NCBI GenBank assembly: GCA_023433925.1
Contig: JAEYTO010000071.1
Location: 1 to 62,657 of the forward strand
DNA from: Pseudomonadota bacterium
GTDB taxonomy: Bacteria; Desulfobacterota; Desulfovibrionia; Desulfovibrionales; Desulfovibrionaceae
Direction: 5' to 3'
DNA length: 62,657 bases
The notes beneath the pieces were generated by a model. It had not been told where the DNA came from. It did no database searches and saw only the letters and a program-made list of their open reading frames with translations. The position numbers were made by a program, and so were the translations under genes. Within the stretch, counting starts at the first letter, position 1, and the number at the start of each line of letters is the position of its first letter. This document shows, piece by piece, positions 16,796 through 25,943 of the stretch.

Positions 16796-18787
16796 CTAAA
16801 ATTCCTGGGATGCCGACACGCATGGTGACGCTCCGGAGTCGCCGGCAAGCAAGGCGGCAAGACTTTCGTCGGCCAGGACAAGGGCGCTGGCGGGTGGGCA
16901 ATAGAGGATGTTCTCGGTGCGGCCGGTGATGATGTCCTCGGGGCCGCCCCAGCGTACATCGGCCGAGGCCAGGACCTCGATCATGGATGTCGCGCCGGGT
17001 AGCAGGGTGTCCATGGGGCTGAACGGGGACGCGGAGAAGTTGAATACGGCCAGCAGGCGGCCCAACGGAAAGAGCATCTCCACGGCCAGGATTGCAGGAT
17101 GATCCGTTGCCAGGGCGCGCAGGCCGCGCTTACTCATTATATCTTCGGGCGAAACGGAAGGGGACTTGGGCAATCCGGCGGATTGCGTTCCCGAGCCTGT
17201 CAGCCGGCCCGTGAAGAGGAGCCTGCGCAAGCGGATGCATTCCCGGTAAAAGGCCAGCATGCGCGCGTGCAGGCCTGCTCCGCGCTTGCCCCAATCGAGG
17301 GTGGAGCAACGGAAGGTCTCCGGATCCTGCGGGTCGCGCGTATCGGCGCAACCGGCCGCCCAGGCGAATGCGGCGAACTCCCTCTTGCGGCCAGCCCAGA
17401 CCGCCTCGGACAGGCTCTGATCTCCATGACTCACGAAATAGAGAAATGGCCTGTCCTCGGCATATTCCTCGCCCATGAACAGGAGCGGGACGTACGGCGT
17501 GAGCAGGAGCAGGGCGGCCGCGGCCTTGGCTCGCTCGAAGCCGACTAGTGTGGACAGCCGTTCGCCATGCGGGCGGTTGCCCGTCATGTCGTGGGTCTGG
17601 AGATAGTTCACCAGGGCGCTCGCCGGCAGGTGTCGGCCGGGTGCTCCTTGCGCGCGCTTCCAATACGTCGATATCTGGCCTTCGTAGGCGAACCCGTGCT
17701 CAACGGTATCGGCGACATGCCCCAGGCTGCCGAAATCCGCGTAGAATCCATTCCGCTCACCGGTGAGGAAAGCATGCAGCGAGTGATGGAAATCGTCGCT
17801 CCACATGGCGTCCAGGCTCATCCCGTTCCGCGCATGAGGCTCCACGAGCCCTGGATGGTTCAGATGGCTTTCGGCGATGAGCAGCGGGCGACGGCCCGTT
17901 TCCTGGGCGAACGAGTCCCTGGCTTCGGCCAGCTCGCGCAAAATATGCCGCGGACCCTGGTCGTGGATTGAATGCACGGCGTCCAGTCGCAGGCCGTCGA
18001 TACGATAGTGGCGGAACCAGAACAGGGCGTTCTGCACGAAAAAGTTGCGCACGCCGCTGCTGTGCGGGCCGTCGAAGTTGATTGCCTGTCCCCAGGGGGT
18101 CGTGTAGCGGGCCGAGAAATAGGGTCCGAACTCGGCCAGGTAATTCCCCTCGGGCCCCAGATGGTTGTAGACCACGTCCAGAATCACGGCCAGGCCGCGC
18201 TCGTGGCAGGCATCCACGAAGCGCTTGAGGCCCGCCGGCCCGCCGTAAGTATTCTGCACGGAGAAAGGGTGCGCTCCGTCATAGCCCCAGTTGCGGCTTC
18301 CCGGGAATTGGGACACGGGCATGACTTCCACGGCGGTCACGCCCAGCTCCGCGAGGTCGTCGAGCCTGGAGATAGCGGCGTCGAAGGTCCCCTCGGGCGT
18401 GAACGTGCCCATGTGCAGCTCGTAAAGGATGACGTCGTGCATGCCCGGCGGCGTGAAGGCCGGACAACGCCAGCAGTAGGCCCCATGGTCCACGAGAGCC
18501 GAGGGCTCGTGGACTCCCTGGGGCTGGAAAGAGGATGCCGGGTCGGGCCGCAAGGGGCCGTCATCCACGCGGAAGCCGTAGAAGGTTCCCGCCGGCAGTT
18601 CTTCCACTTCCGCCCGCCAGTAGCCGGGCTCCTCCTGATCCGGCCGCAAGCTCAGCGAACCGAGTCCCAAGCCCGGTAGCTCCAGAATCAGCTTATTGGC
18701 CAGCGGCGCCCAGACGGTGAAGCTCCAGCCGCCAGCGATGCGCTGCGGGCCGATCTCGACTGGGCGCGGGAAGCGTTCGCGGCGCAT
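16796..18787 (-). CDS. treZ: Malto-oligosyltrehalose trehalohydrolase
   Basis: Releases trehalose from the maltooligosyl-trehalose end made by TreY. The 663-residue protein has an N-terminal E-set/CBM48-like domain (about 1-105; WSFTVWAPLANKLILEL) and a GH13 barrel. Catalytic positions seen are D269 (nucleophile, in DGLRLDAVHS), E306 (acid, in LLIAESH) and D400 (THDMTGNR). Start at 18787 with a plausible ribosome site. It follows glgB by 21 bases on the same strand, so branching enzyme and trehalohydrolase are probably co-expressed. No treY is in the window, so the pathway partner must be elsewhere or the product path differs. Confidence 0.93.
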   Translation of the reverse strand: MRRERFPRPVEIGPQRIAGGWSFTVWAPLANKLILELPGLGLGSLSLRPDQEEPGYWRAEVEELPAGTFYGFRVDDGPLRPDPASSFQPQGVHEPSALVDHGAYCWRCPAFTPPGMHDVILYELHMGTFTPEGTFDAAISRLDDLAELGVTAVEVMPVSQFPGSRNWGYDGAHPFSVQNTYGGPAGLKRFVDACHERGLAVILDVVYNHLGPEGNYLAEFGPYFSARYTTPWGQAINFDGPHSSGVRNFFVQNALFWFRHYRIDGLRLDAVHSIHDQGPRHILRELAEARDSFAQETGRRPLLIAESHLNHPGLVEPHARNGMSLDAMWSDDFHHSLHAFLTGERNGFYADFGSLGHVADTVEHGFAYEGQISTYWKRAQGAPGRHLPASALVNYLQTHDMTGNRPHGERLSTLVGFERAKAAAALLLLTPYVPLLFMGEEYAEDRPFLYFVSHGDQSLSEAVWAGRKREFAAFAWAAGCADTRDPQDPETFRCSTLDWGKRGAGLHARMLAFYRECIRLRRLLFTGRLTGSGTQSAGLPKSPSVSPEDIMSKRGLRALATDHPAILAVEMLFPLGRLLAVFNFSASPFSPMDTLLPGATSMIEVLASADVRWGGPEDIITGRTENILYCPPASALVLADESLAALLAGDSGASPCVSASQEF

Positions 18788-18808
18788 GATCTCTTCCTGG
18801 TTTCCGGT

Positions 18809-20803
18809 TTAGCCCGCTCTCTCCGGCTCTTCGAGCGAGAGCGCATAGGGATAGAAGAAGCGCTTGTGCTCCGGCTCGCGGGCGCTTCGGTCGTCTGGCC
18901 GGAAGAAGAGCGCTCCCAGGGGCGGCAAGGAAATGGAGATCGAATCCTGGAAGCCATGCGAGGGAATGGGCGAGGAATGCACGCCGCCCGCGTTGCCCCA
19001 GCCGCTGCCGCCATAATACTCCGCGTCGCTGTTGAGCGCCTCGCGCCAGAAGCAGGCCCGGGGCACGCCAAGACGGTAGTTCCGGCGCGGCACGGGCGTG
19101 CAGTTGAGCACCACGAGCATCTCCCGGCCCTTGGAGTCGATGCGCAGGAAGCTGAACACGCTCTGCTCCGAGTCGCTGAAATCCACCCAGCGGAATCCCG
19201 CGTCCGAGAAGTCCACCTCGTGCAGCTCCGGGCTTTCGCGGTAGAGCCTGTTCAGGTCGGCCATCCAGTTCTTCACGCCTTGATGCTGGGGCAGCTCAAG
19301 CTGATGCCAGTGCAGGCTGCTCTCATGGTCCCACTCGGGACCCTGGCCGAACTCCTGGCCCATGAACAGGAGCTTCTTGCCCGGATGAGCCCACATGTAG
19401 CCGTACAGGAGGCGCAGGTTGGCGAATTTCTGCCAGGCGTCGCCGGGCATCTTGCCGAGCAGCGAGCCCTTGCCGTGCACGACCTCGTCGTGGGACAGGG
19501 AGAGCATGAAGTTCTCGGTGAAGGCGTACCAGATGCTGAAGGTGACCTGATTGTGATGGTACTTGCGGTGCACCGGCTCCCTGGAGAAGTAGTCCAAGGT
19601 GTCGTGCATCCAGCCCATGTTCCATTTGAGGCCGAAGCCGAGCCCACCCACGTAGACCGGTCTGGAAACCATGGGCCAGGCCGTGGACTCCTCGGCAATG
19701 GTTTGGATATCGGGGTGGTCGCCGTACACGGCTTCGTTGAGCGCGCGCAGGAACTCGATGGCCCCGATGTTTTCTCGGCCGCCGTATCTGTTGGGGACCC
19801 AATCGTCGCCGCGCGAGTAGTCCAGGTAGAGCATGGAAGCCACGGCATCCATGCGCAGGCCGTCAATGTGGTACTTGCCCAGCCAGAACAGGGCGCTGGA
19901 GATGAGGAAGGAGCGCACCTCCCAGCGGTCGTAGTTGAAGATGTAGCTCTTCCAGTCGGGATGGAAGCCCTGGCGCGGGTCCGAGTGCTCGTAGAGGTGC
20001 GTGCCGTCGAAATAGCCCAGCCCGTGCTCGTCCGTGGGGAAGTGCGAGGGCACCCAGTCCAGGATGACCCCGATGCCATTTTTATGCAGTTCGTCCACCA
20101 GGAACATGAAGTCCTGAGGCGTGCCATAGCGCGAAGTCGGGGCGAAGTAGGCTGTGCTCTGGTAGCCCCATGAGCCGTAGAAGGGATGCTCCTGCACGGG
20201 CATGAGCTCGATGTGCGTGAAGCCGGTCTCCTTGAGGTAGTTGACCAGCGGGCCGGCGATCTCCCGGTAGCTCAGGGACCTGTTGCCTTCCTCGGGCTTG
20301 CGCTGCCAGGAGCCGAGATGCATCTCGTACACGGACATGGGCGCGGACAGGCTATTGCGCTCCCGGCGCACGGCCATCCAGTCCTGGTCTCCCCATTGGT
20401 GACCCGAGTCGATGTCCCAGACGATGGACGCGGTGCGCGGCGGCGTCTCGCAGTGAAAGGCGTAGGGATCGGCCTTGTCCGCCGTGTAGCCCATATGGTG
20501 CGAGCGGATGTGATACTTGTACTGCGTGCCCTGGCCAAGCCCCGTGATGAAGCCCTCCCAGATTCCCGAGCCGTCTCCGCGCACGCGCAGGTGATGCGCG
20601 TCGTTGTTCCAGCCGTTGAAGTCGCCCTTGACGCTCACGGATTGTGCGTTGGGCGCCCAGACCGCGAAGAGCGCGCCGTGTTCGCCGTGGCGCTCCAGGA
20701 TGCGTGAGCCGAGCTTCTCCCATAGCCGGAAATGGCGGCCTTCCTTGAACAGGTAGATATCATGATCCGTGAGCAGGCTGACGTCGTGGTGCATGGTATG
20801 CAT
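18809..20803 (-). CDS. glgB: 1,4-alpha-glucan branching enzyme
   Basis: Introduces alpha-1,6 branches in glycogen. The 664-residue protein starts at the ATG at 20803 after GAGGAAG. An N-terminal CBM48 domain (FAVWAPNAQSVSVKGDFNGW, about 46-65) precedes a GH13 barrel with nucleophile D319 (DGLRMDAVASMLYLDYSR) and acid/base E371 (TIAEESTA), and motif SLSHDEVVHGKGSL that is specific to branching enzymes. A C-terminal beta domain ends the protein. It is the first gene of the glgB-treZ pair; a terminator lies between it and the upstream phosphatase gene. Confidence 0.96.
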   Translation of the reverse strand: MHTMHHDVSLLTDHDIYLFKEGRHFRLWEKLGSRILERHGEHGALFAVWAPNAQSVSVKGDFNGWNNDAHHLRVRGDGSGIWEGFITGLGQGTQYKYHIRSHHMGYTADKADPYAFHCETPPRTASIVWDIDSGHQWGDQDWMAVRRERNSLSAPMSVYEMHLGSWQRKPEEGNRSLSYREIAGPLVNYLKETGFTHIELMPVQEHPFYGSWGYQSTAYFAPTSRYGTPQDFMFLVDELHKNGIGVILDWVPSHFPTDEHGLGYFDGTHLYEHSDPRQGFHPDWKSYIFNYDRWEVRSFLISSALFWLGKYHIDGLRMDAVASMLYLDYSRGDDWVPNRYGGRENIGAIEFLRALNEAVYGDHPDIQTIAEESTAWPMVSRPVYVGGLGFGLKWNMGWMHDTLDYFSREPVHRKYHHNQVTFSIWYAFTENFMLSLSHDEVVHGKGSLLGKMPGDAWQKFANLRLLYGYMWAHPGKKLLFMGQEFGQGPEWDHESSLHWHQLELPQHQGVKNWMADLNRLYRESPELHEVDFSDAGFRWVDFSDSEQSVFSFLRIDSKGREMLVVLNCTPVPRRNYRLGVPRACFWREALNSDAEYYGGSGWGNAGGVHSSPIPSHGFQDSISISLPPLGALFFRPDDRSAREPEHKRFFYPYALSLEEPERAG

Positions 20804-20862
20804 GCCGCTTCCTCGTTCGGGTTGCTTCAAGCCCGGAAAATGACCGGTTACAAATATGCAGC

Positions 20863-20889
20863 AAAAAAGGCCACCCGCGTCAAGGCGGG
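20863..20889 (-). terminator. Putative terminator after the histidine phosphatase gene
   Basis: On the minus strand CCCGC / GCGGG around a short loop is followed within 5 bases by six T. The stem is short, so this is a moderate call. It lies between the phosphatase stop (20898) and the glgB start (20803). Confidence 0.55.
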
Positions 20890-20897
20890 CAGTCTCC

Positions 20898-21542
20898 TCA
20901 AGGATGCGGATGAGGAAAGGCCCGGCGGCCGGGAAGCGAGAAAGGGCCGCGGGGCGGGAGGTTCAGGCCCAGGACGCGCCAGCCCTCGGGACCACGGGCC
21001 AGGATGTTCACATGGCAGTAGTCCTGCTCGATGCGCGGCAAATTGGCGAGAGGCATGCCGAGCATGGCGCAAAGCAGGGCGCGGTTGACTCCGCCGTGGG
21101 CCACGACGAGATGTCTGCCCGGCCGGCTGGCGATGCGCTCCAGGGCGGGCAGCGCCCGCGCCTGCACGTCCTGGAAGCTTTCACCGCCCGACGGGCGATA
21201 TCCCGCCAGGTCCGCGTCGCGTCGTTCATACTCGCCCGGAAACAAGGCGCGAACCTCGCTCGAGGTGTAACCTTCCCACTGGCCCAGGCATATCTCGCGC
21301 AATTCCCTGACGGCGACAACAGCCTGATCCGTGGCGGATGGCCCAGCCGTATCCAGGGCTCGCGAGAGGTCGCTGGCATGGATCGAATCGAGGCCCAGTC
21401 CGGAGACGGCCTGGGCCAATGTCCGGGCCTGCCTTCGGCCTGCCTCGTCCAGGGGCACATCGCGCTGGCCGATGAAGCGTCTCGGGAAGATCTGCTCGAC
21501 CTGCCCGTGGCGGGCCAGGATGATGACCGTCGCGCGGCTCAT
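20898..21542 (-). CDS. Histidine phosphatase (phosphoglycerate mutase-like) family protein
   Basis: A 214-residue member of the histidine phosphatase superfamily. The catalytic RHG is R11-H12-G13 (IILARHGQVE), and the second His lies in LVVAHGGVNRALL. A conserved acidic position is in CLGQWEGYTSSEV. Family members dephosphorylate small metabolites such as phosphoglycerate or alpha-ribazole phosphate; the substrate cannot be read from the sequence. It overlaps the upstream HD-domain gene by 4 bases, so the two are likely one functional pair. Confidence 0.85.
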   Translation of the reverse strand: MSRATVIILARHGQVEQIFPRRFIGQRDVPLDEAGRRQARTLAQAVSGLGLDSIHASDLSRALDTAGPSATDQAVVAVRELREICLGQWEGYTSSEVRALFPGEYERRDADLAGYRPSGGESFQDVQARALPALERIASRPGRHLVVAHGGVNRALLCAMLGMPLANLPRIEQDYCHVNILARGPEGWRVLGLNLPPRGPFSLPGRRAFPHPHP

Positions 21543-22096
21543 CGACTTTCGGCTCCGGACAGGACATCGGCAACCGGGCCGCCCAGGACGGCCTCGACCC
21601 TGGCCAGGCTGCGCCTAGCGCATGCCAAACGGCCCTCCATGCGCGCCTTGCTTTCGGCGGTCGATCCAACGTGCGCCAATTTGGTGGAAAATCGCTTTTC
21701 CAGGCTCACGATCCGATCGCCCTGGACGAGCTTGTCAGCCAGGTAGACCAACTCGGCCTCACTCAGGGGCGCGTTGTCAGGGGCTTCGAAATCAGGGTGC
21801 GACGCCATGGCCGCGGCCACTCGCGGCAACCCAAGCTCTTCCAGGATGCGCGCGCCCTCGCGGGCATGGTTCGGCCAGCCCTTGGCCAGGTCGTGCAGCA
21901 GAGCGGCGGCGCGGATCAGGGGCGCATCCAGCCCCGCACCCAGATTGTTGAGCGCCAGGGCCAGCCGCCAAGCCACTTCGGCCGTGGCCAGGCAATGGGC
22001 CGTGATCTTGGATCCTGCGCCGAGCGTATCCAGCAGCCTCAAGCACTCGGCGTCATCTGGAATATCCTTCCCAGAGCATGGCCCTTGGTTCGGCAT
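21539..22096 (-). CDS. HD-domain phosphohydrolase-like protein
   Basis: A 185-residue protein with an HD-type metal site: H34 (KITAHCLATAEVAW), H68-D69 (AALLHDLAKG) and H77. Such proteins hydrolyse phosphate esters, often of nucleotides. A later conserved segment reads LSEAELVYLADKLVQGDRIVSLEKRF. GGAGAG precedes the ATG at 22096. Its stop overlaps the start of the histidine phosphatase gene, so two phosphohydrolases of different folds are translated together; the shared substrate is unknown. Confidence 0.82.
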   Translation of the reverse strand: MPNQGPCSGKDIPDDAECLRLLDTLGAGSKITAHCLATAEVAWRLALALNNLGAGLDAPLIRAAALLHDLAKGWPNHAREGARILEELGLPRVAAAMASHPDFEAPDNAPLSEAELVYLADKLVQGDRIVSLEKRFSTKLAHVGSTAESKARMEGRLACARRSLARVEAVLGGPVADVLSGAESR

Positions 22097-22133
22097 ACGC
22101 TCTCCGTCGTTTGCCCCTCGTGGGGTCTGGCGA

Positions 22134-22160
22134 CAAAAAAGGCGCGGATCATGCCGCGCC
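22134..22160 (-). terminator. Rho-independent terminator after the 99-residue gene
   Basis: On the minus strand GGCGCGG / CCGCGCC (7-bp perfect stem, 6-base loop) is followed by six T. It lies 34 bases past the stop of the gene at 22195-22494. Confidence 0.85.
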
Positions 22161-22194
22161 TCGCAATGCAGGGCTTATGCGCCCGACCGCGAGC

Positions 22195-22494
22195 CTAGGT
22201 CATGCTCAGGCGCTCCTCCATGTATTCCAGGAACTGGTTGGCCATGGAGTTGCTGATGCGGTTGATCTCAGAATACATGACCTCGCAATCAAGGCCGTGG
22301 CATTGGCAGTACTCCGCGAGGCTGCGACCATCGCTGCCCTCGCTCATTGGTACGAACTCCTCTTCGGGGTCGTTGCGCATGTAAAGCACGTATTTGCCAT
22401 TGGGCCGCATTTCGATGGAGTATTCCTCCGGCAGGTCCGTATAGGACCCAAGGACGTCTATAATGCCCAGATACCGTCCAGGGATGATACTCAT
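22195..22494 (-). CDS. Hypothetical protein, 99 residues
   Basis: No family recognised. It is an acidic, cytosolic-looking protein beginning MSIIPGRYLGIIDVLGSYTD with a segment RPNGKYVLYMRNDPEEEF that looks like a two-stranded beta unit, then a helical C-terminal half with two Cys (YCQCHGLDCE). A GAGGAG ribosome site 8-9 bases before the ATG and a terminator directly downstream make it a self-contained single-gene unit, which supports a real gene. Confidence 0.75.
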   Translation of the reverse strand: MSIIPGRYLGIIDVLGSYTDLPEEYSIEMRPNGKYVLYMRNDPEEEFVPMSEGSDGRSLAEYCQCHGLDCEVMYSEINRISNSMANQFLEYMEERLSMT

Positions 22495-22705
22495 ATACCA
22501 CTGCTCCTCGGTGCTCGCCCGGCATGGGTGGGCATCCGGATTTTATTGCCCTACAGCTCTTCTAGTCAAAAACAGGCAGGTAATCAACGACAATTAGGCG
22601 CGGATCGCGCAGATGCCGTCGTTGTCAAGACCTCAGGCGCGCGAGGCGGCGGGAGTCGGGGCTCCGGCTATCGCCAGGCCGCCCGGAATTGTCGGGGTGA
22701 TTGGC

Positions 22706-24706
22706 TCAAGATAAACTCTCCATGGTGATGCGACCGGCCTGAGGGTCATAGTAAACCTTGGCGAACTTGATGGTTTCCTTGACGTGCGAAGTCAGCCCGC
22801 CAATGGTGACGCTCACGCCGGGGTAGATGGCCTTCTGGGCCTTCAATGTGGCTTGCAGGGATTTGCGGGCAAGCATCTGCTCCTCGCGTATCTTTTCGTT
22901 GACCTCGTCAAGCTTTTCGCGCAGGCGCATGAGAGCCTTGATGAGCTCGGCCACGGCCTGGCGCTTGCTCTCGGGCGTGCGCATGAGGATTTCCTTGGGC
23001 GATCCGGCGCCTAGGGCATTGCTTATCTTGGCTGCCTGCTCCTTGAGACTCTTGCGCTCGGCAAGCAACGCCTCGTTCTGCCTGACCTGCAAGCCGAGCA
23101 CGATCTGCGTGGCCACGCCGAGCTCGGAGCCGATTTCCTTGGCCTCCACGCCCTTGCTCGAACGGACGGTTCCGCCGACGATGGTGCCTTTCTCACGCAG
23201 GCAGAGGACGCGGCCCTCGGCGGTGACGTCGCAGTCGGTGATGGCGCCCATGTCCACGTCGCCTTCCGCGACGAGCGTGGCGTGCAGAGCGAATTTGGCG
23301 ACGATGCTCCCGCCGGCCTTGATCAAGCCCTTCTTGCCCATGGCCAGTCCGCCGCGAACAATGACATCGCCGCCCGCCGAGATGTTCGCGCCCTCGACCA
23401 CCTTTCCGATGTAGGCGTTGCCTGGCGCCTTGATGGAGAAGCCCTCCAGCACGTTGCCGTTGATGCTGACCGACCCCTTATCCATGCGCAGGTTGCCGAC
23501 GGAATAGTCCACGTCCTTGTCCACGGTGAACAAGTCGGTCACGGACAGCTTGGATTGGCTGAAGACCACCACTCCGGAGGCCTTTGACAGGTAGGTGTGG
23601 CCATCCGCGGCCGCAACCACGCCTTCGCCGACAAGGAGCTTGAAGGGTTTACCGTCGCGCGCCAGGAGCGGCTCGCCGAACACATTGACACCGGATTTGC
23701 CTTGTCCCGGCGGCATGACGCGCCCGAGCACCTGGCCTTCCAGCACGGATTGCACTGCCCCACGCTCCATGAAGTCGATGCGGCCGTCCTTGAGGAGTGC
23801 GCCGGACTGGATCTCCTTGAAGGCAGGCTCGAAATACCCGTCGGCGCCGTCGATGGGCGGCCTACCCTCGGCCATGAGCACGTTTTCCTGAGGCGTGCCT
23901 GTCTTGCGGGCATCCATGAGGGCCTGCTTGATGCCCTCGACCTTGAGCTCGACCTTGACATTGAACAATCGCAGGGCGTCCCGGATGCGCGAGGGAAGCA
24001 TGGGATCGCCAAAAAAATCCTTAGGATAGATGGTGCCCGTGACTTGCAGGCCATCGGCGGAGACGGTCAGCAGCGGCAAGATGGACAGTGCGCCCTGGTC
24101 CAGGCGCGCGAGACCGTAGCGCTTGGCCGTGAGCTCGCCGCTCTGCTCATCCAGGGTGATGCCGCCGTTTGCAACCAGGGCCACCTCGGGGTCCGAGGGA
24201 ATCTTGGGCGCTTCGATAACCTGACCATCCACGGTAGCGCCCTGGCGCGCCTCCATGGGCGGAAGGAGGAGGGCGAAAACATCGCCGGGAAAAACGGGCA
24301 AGTTCGGGTCGCCCTTCCACTCGATGGCTGCATTGCGGGCCGGCCGCGGCTGAACGGCCTTGGCAATGATGATGCCTTCGGCGGGGAACTCGTCGGGACG
24401 TGTGGACAGAAGGCGCGCGAGGCCTTCCTTGTCGAGCGGCACGCGCACGCCCGCCGCCTTGGCTAGGTTCTCCACCGTGCTCCGGGTAAGCGCCCCCCCT
24501 GACTGGAGCAGGCGCTGGGTCGGCTTGGCGATAGCCTCGGCGCCCGTCTCGGAGATGACAATCTCCAGAAGAGTATCACTGCCGGTCTTGGTGCTCGTCT
24601 CCATCTGGCGCTCCACGATCTCGATGGCTGTATCGACGGGCAGGCCGATTACTTGGCCGGCGCCCGGCGACCGCCTCCAGATGTGCCCATCCGGTTGGGT
24701 GTGCAT
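22706..24706 (-). CDS. FapA / DUF342 family protein
   Basis: A 666-residue protein of the DUF342 (FapA, flagellar assembly protein A) family. The central part, about residues 370-510, is a polymer-forming right-handed beta-helix-like region: repeated turns such as GSVSINGNVLEGFSIKAPGN, ANISAGGDVIVRGGL, KAGGSIVAKFALHATLVAEGD and TAEGRVLCLREKGTIVGG. The C-terminal portion is a coiled coil (SLKEQAAKISNA ... LREKLDEVNEKIREEQ) ending in a small beta domain (KAIYPGVSVTIGGL). Family members are linked with flagellar or polar organisation, but no flagellar genes are nearby. No strong ribosome site precedes the ATG. Confidence 0.85.
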   Translation of the reverse strand: MHTQPDGHIWRRSPGAGQVIGLPVDTAIEIVERQMETSTKTGSDTLLEIVISETGAEAIAKPTQRLLQSGGALTRSTVENLAKAAGVRVPLDKEGLARLLSTRPDEFPAEGIIIAKAVQPRPARNAAIEWKGDPNLPVFPGDVFALLLPPMEARQGATVDGQVIEAPKIPSDPEVALVANGGITLDEQSGELTAKRYGLARLDQGALSILPLLTVSADGLQVTGTIYPKDFFGDPMLPSRIRDALRLFNVKVELKVEGIKQALMDARKTGTPQENVLMAEGRPPIDGADGYFEPAFKEIQSGALLKDGRIDFMERGAVQSVLEGQVLGRVMPPGQGKSGVNVFGEPLLARDGKPFKLLVGEGVVAAADGHTYLSKASGVVVFSQSKLSVTDLFTVDKDVDYSVGNLRMDKGSVSINGNVLEGFSIKAPGNAYIGKVVEGANISAGGDVIVRGGLAMGKKGLIKAGGSIVAKFALHATLVAEGDVDMGAITDCDVTAEGRVLCLREKGTIVGGTVRSSKGVEAKEIGSELGVATQIVLGLQVRQNEALLAERKSLKEQAAKISNALGAGSPKEILMRTPESKRQAVAELIKALMRLREKLDEVNEKIREEQMLARKSLQATLKAQKAIYPGVSVTIGGLTSHVKETIKFAKVYYDPQAGRITMESLS

Positions 24707-25179
24707 GACGCTATTCTAGAGGGCGTAAAGGCTATCCACTATCCCCTGCGTGTATCTTAAAGTGATTCAAGGCGAATGTCGAAAGGAATGTGGGCCGGGC
24801 CAAAGCCCTGGCCACCAGCTCCACGATGGCGAATGGCGCGCGTGGAGATGGTTTGGACCGGCTCGGACGATATGCGTGCTTGCAATGTAAATAGGGGAAA
24901 TCCCATGGCGGCCTCATGACAACGTAAGCGCCATGTGCTTGGACGTCGAGGGCTCCCTCATAATCACTGGACATGTCATCAAAGCAAATTCGTGACCTGC
25001 TTGACAAAGCCTCTCTTCTCCCAGGCCTGAGCCATGTCAGCGCCGACAAAGGAATCATCGCCTCGACGCCAAGCCGGCATCCGACGACGTCCGGCAGCCG
25101 TCTTTATAGTGATGGGATGGCCCCGCCAGGAGAGGGTTAAGAGAGGCAGCGTTCTCTCTCGGTTGATTTGCAAGGTACC
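24707..25179. other. Non-coding gap between the FapA-family gene and the transporter operon
   Basis: About 470 bases with no gene I can support. Two open frames on the minus strand (24732-25058 and 24979-25173) lack ribosome sites and any recognisable domain. The stretch must hold the FapA-gene promoter and the 3' end of the transporter transcript; GGCC-rich inverted repeats near 24797-24812 are the only structure noted. Confidence 0.4.
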
Positions 25180-25929
25180 TTAGCCCGTGCGCGTCTCCAG
25201 GCGGGCTTGGGCAAGGCCCAGCCAGCCGTCCGCGATGACGCCCATGAGCCCCGCCACGAGCGCGCCTTCCAGGACGAAGGCCGGATTGCGGGTCGCCAGC
25301 CCGGCGATGATCGGCGCGCCAAGGCCCCCAGCGCCTACGGTGGCGCCCAAGGTGGCCGTGCCGATGGCCATCACGACCGATGTGCGCACCCCGGCCATGA
25401 TCATGGGCAGGGCGCCCCGCAGCTCGACTCGCAGGAGCGCCTGCCAGGGGGTCATGCCCATGCCCATGGCCGCATCGCGCACCTCTTCCGGAAGGCTTTC
25501 CAGTCCGGTCACGGTATTGCGCAGCACTGGAAACAGGCCATAAATGAACAGGGCGATGACCGTCGGCTCGGCTCCGAAGCCCACGCTGGGCACGGCCAGG
25601 GCCAGGACCGCCACCGGCGGAAAAGTCTGGCCCACGGAGGCCAGCCCGTCCGCCGCCGGAAGGAAGTCCCTGCCGGCGGGCCGCGTGACGAACACGCCCA
25701 GGCCTGCTCCCAGGCCCACGGCCAGCACACTGGAGGCAAGCACCAGGCGGACGTGCTCCAGGCAGAGGATGAGGAATGGCGTTCTGTCGTAGAGCACCGA
25801 GGGCAATTCGGGGAACAGGGTTTTCAGTGGCGCCTCTAGCCAGGCGATTTTCCAGGCGAGCAGCATGAGCAGGCCACTGGCCAGGGCGAGGGAAATGGCC
25901 CGTGCGGGGCGTTGGGCTGCTGCGGCCAT
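25180..25929 (-). CDS. yehW: Osmoprotectant ABC transporter permease, YehW type
   Basis: A 249-residue inner-membrane permease with about six hydrophobic segments and the binding-protein-dependent permease EAA-type loop (EEVRDAAMGMGMTPWQALLRVELRGALP). It is the last gene of a four-gene operon in the same order as E. coli yehZYXW (binding protein, large permease, ATPase, small permease), a glycine-betaine-type importer. The ATG at 25929 has AAGGAG 10 bases upstream and lies 14 bases after the ATPase stop. Confidence 0.88.
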   Translation of the reverse strand: MAAAAQRPARAISLALASGLLMLLAWKIAWLEAPLKTLFPELPSVLYDRTPFLILCLEHVRLVLASSVLAVGLGAGLGVFVTRPAGRDFLPAADGLASVGQTFPPVAVLALAVPSVGFGAEPTVIALFIYGLFPVLRNTVTGLESLPEEVRDAAMGMGMTPWQALLRVELRGALPMIMAGVRTSVVMAIGTATLGATVGAGGLGAPIIAGLATRNPAFVLEGALVAGLMGVIADGWLGLAQARLETRTG

Positions 25930-25943
25930 GCCTCTCTCGCTCC

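Noticed and set aside
24732..25173. Two small minus-strand open frames in the 470-base gap
   Set aside because: No ribosome site, no domain, unlikely composition.
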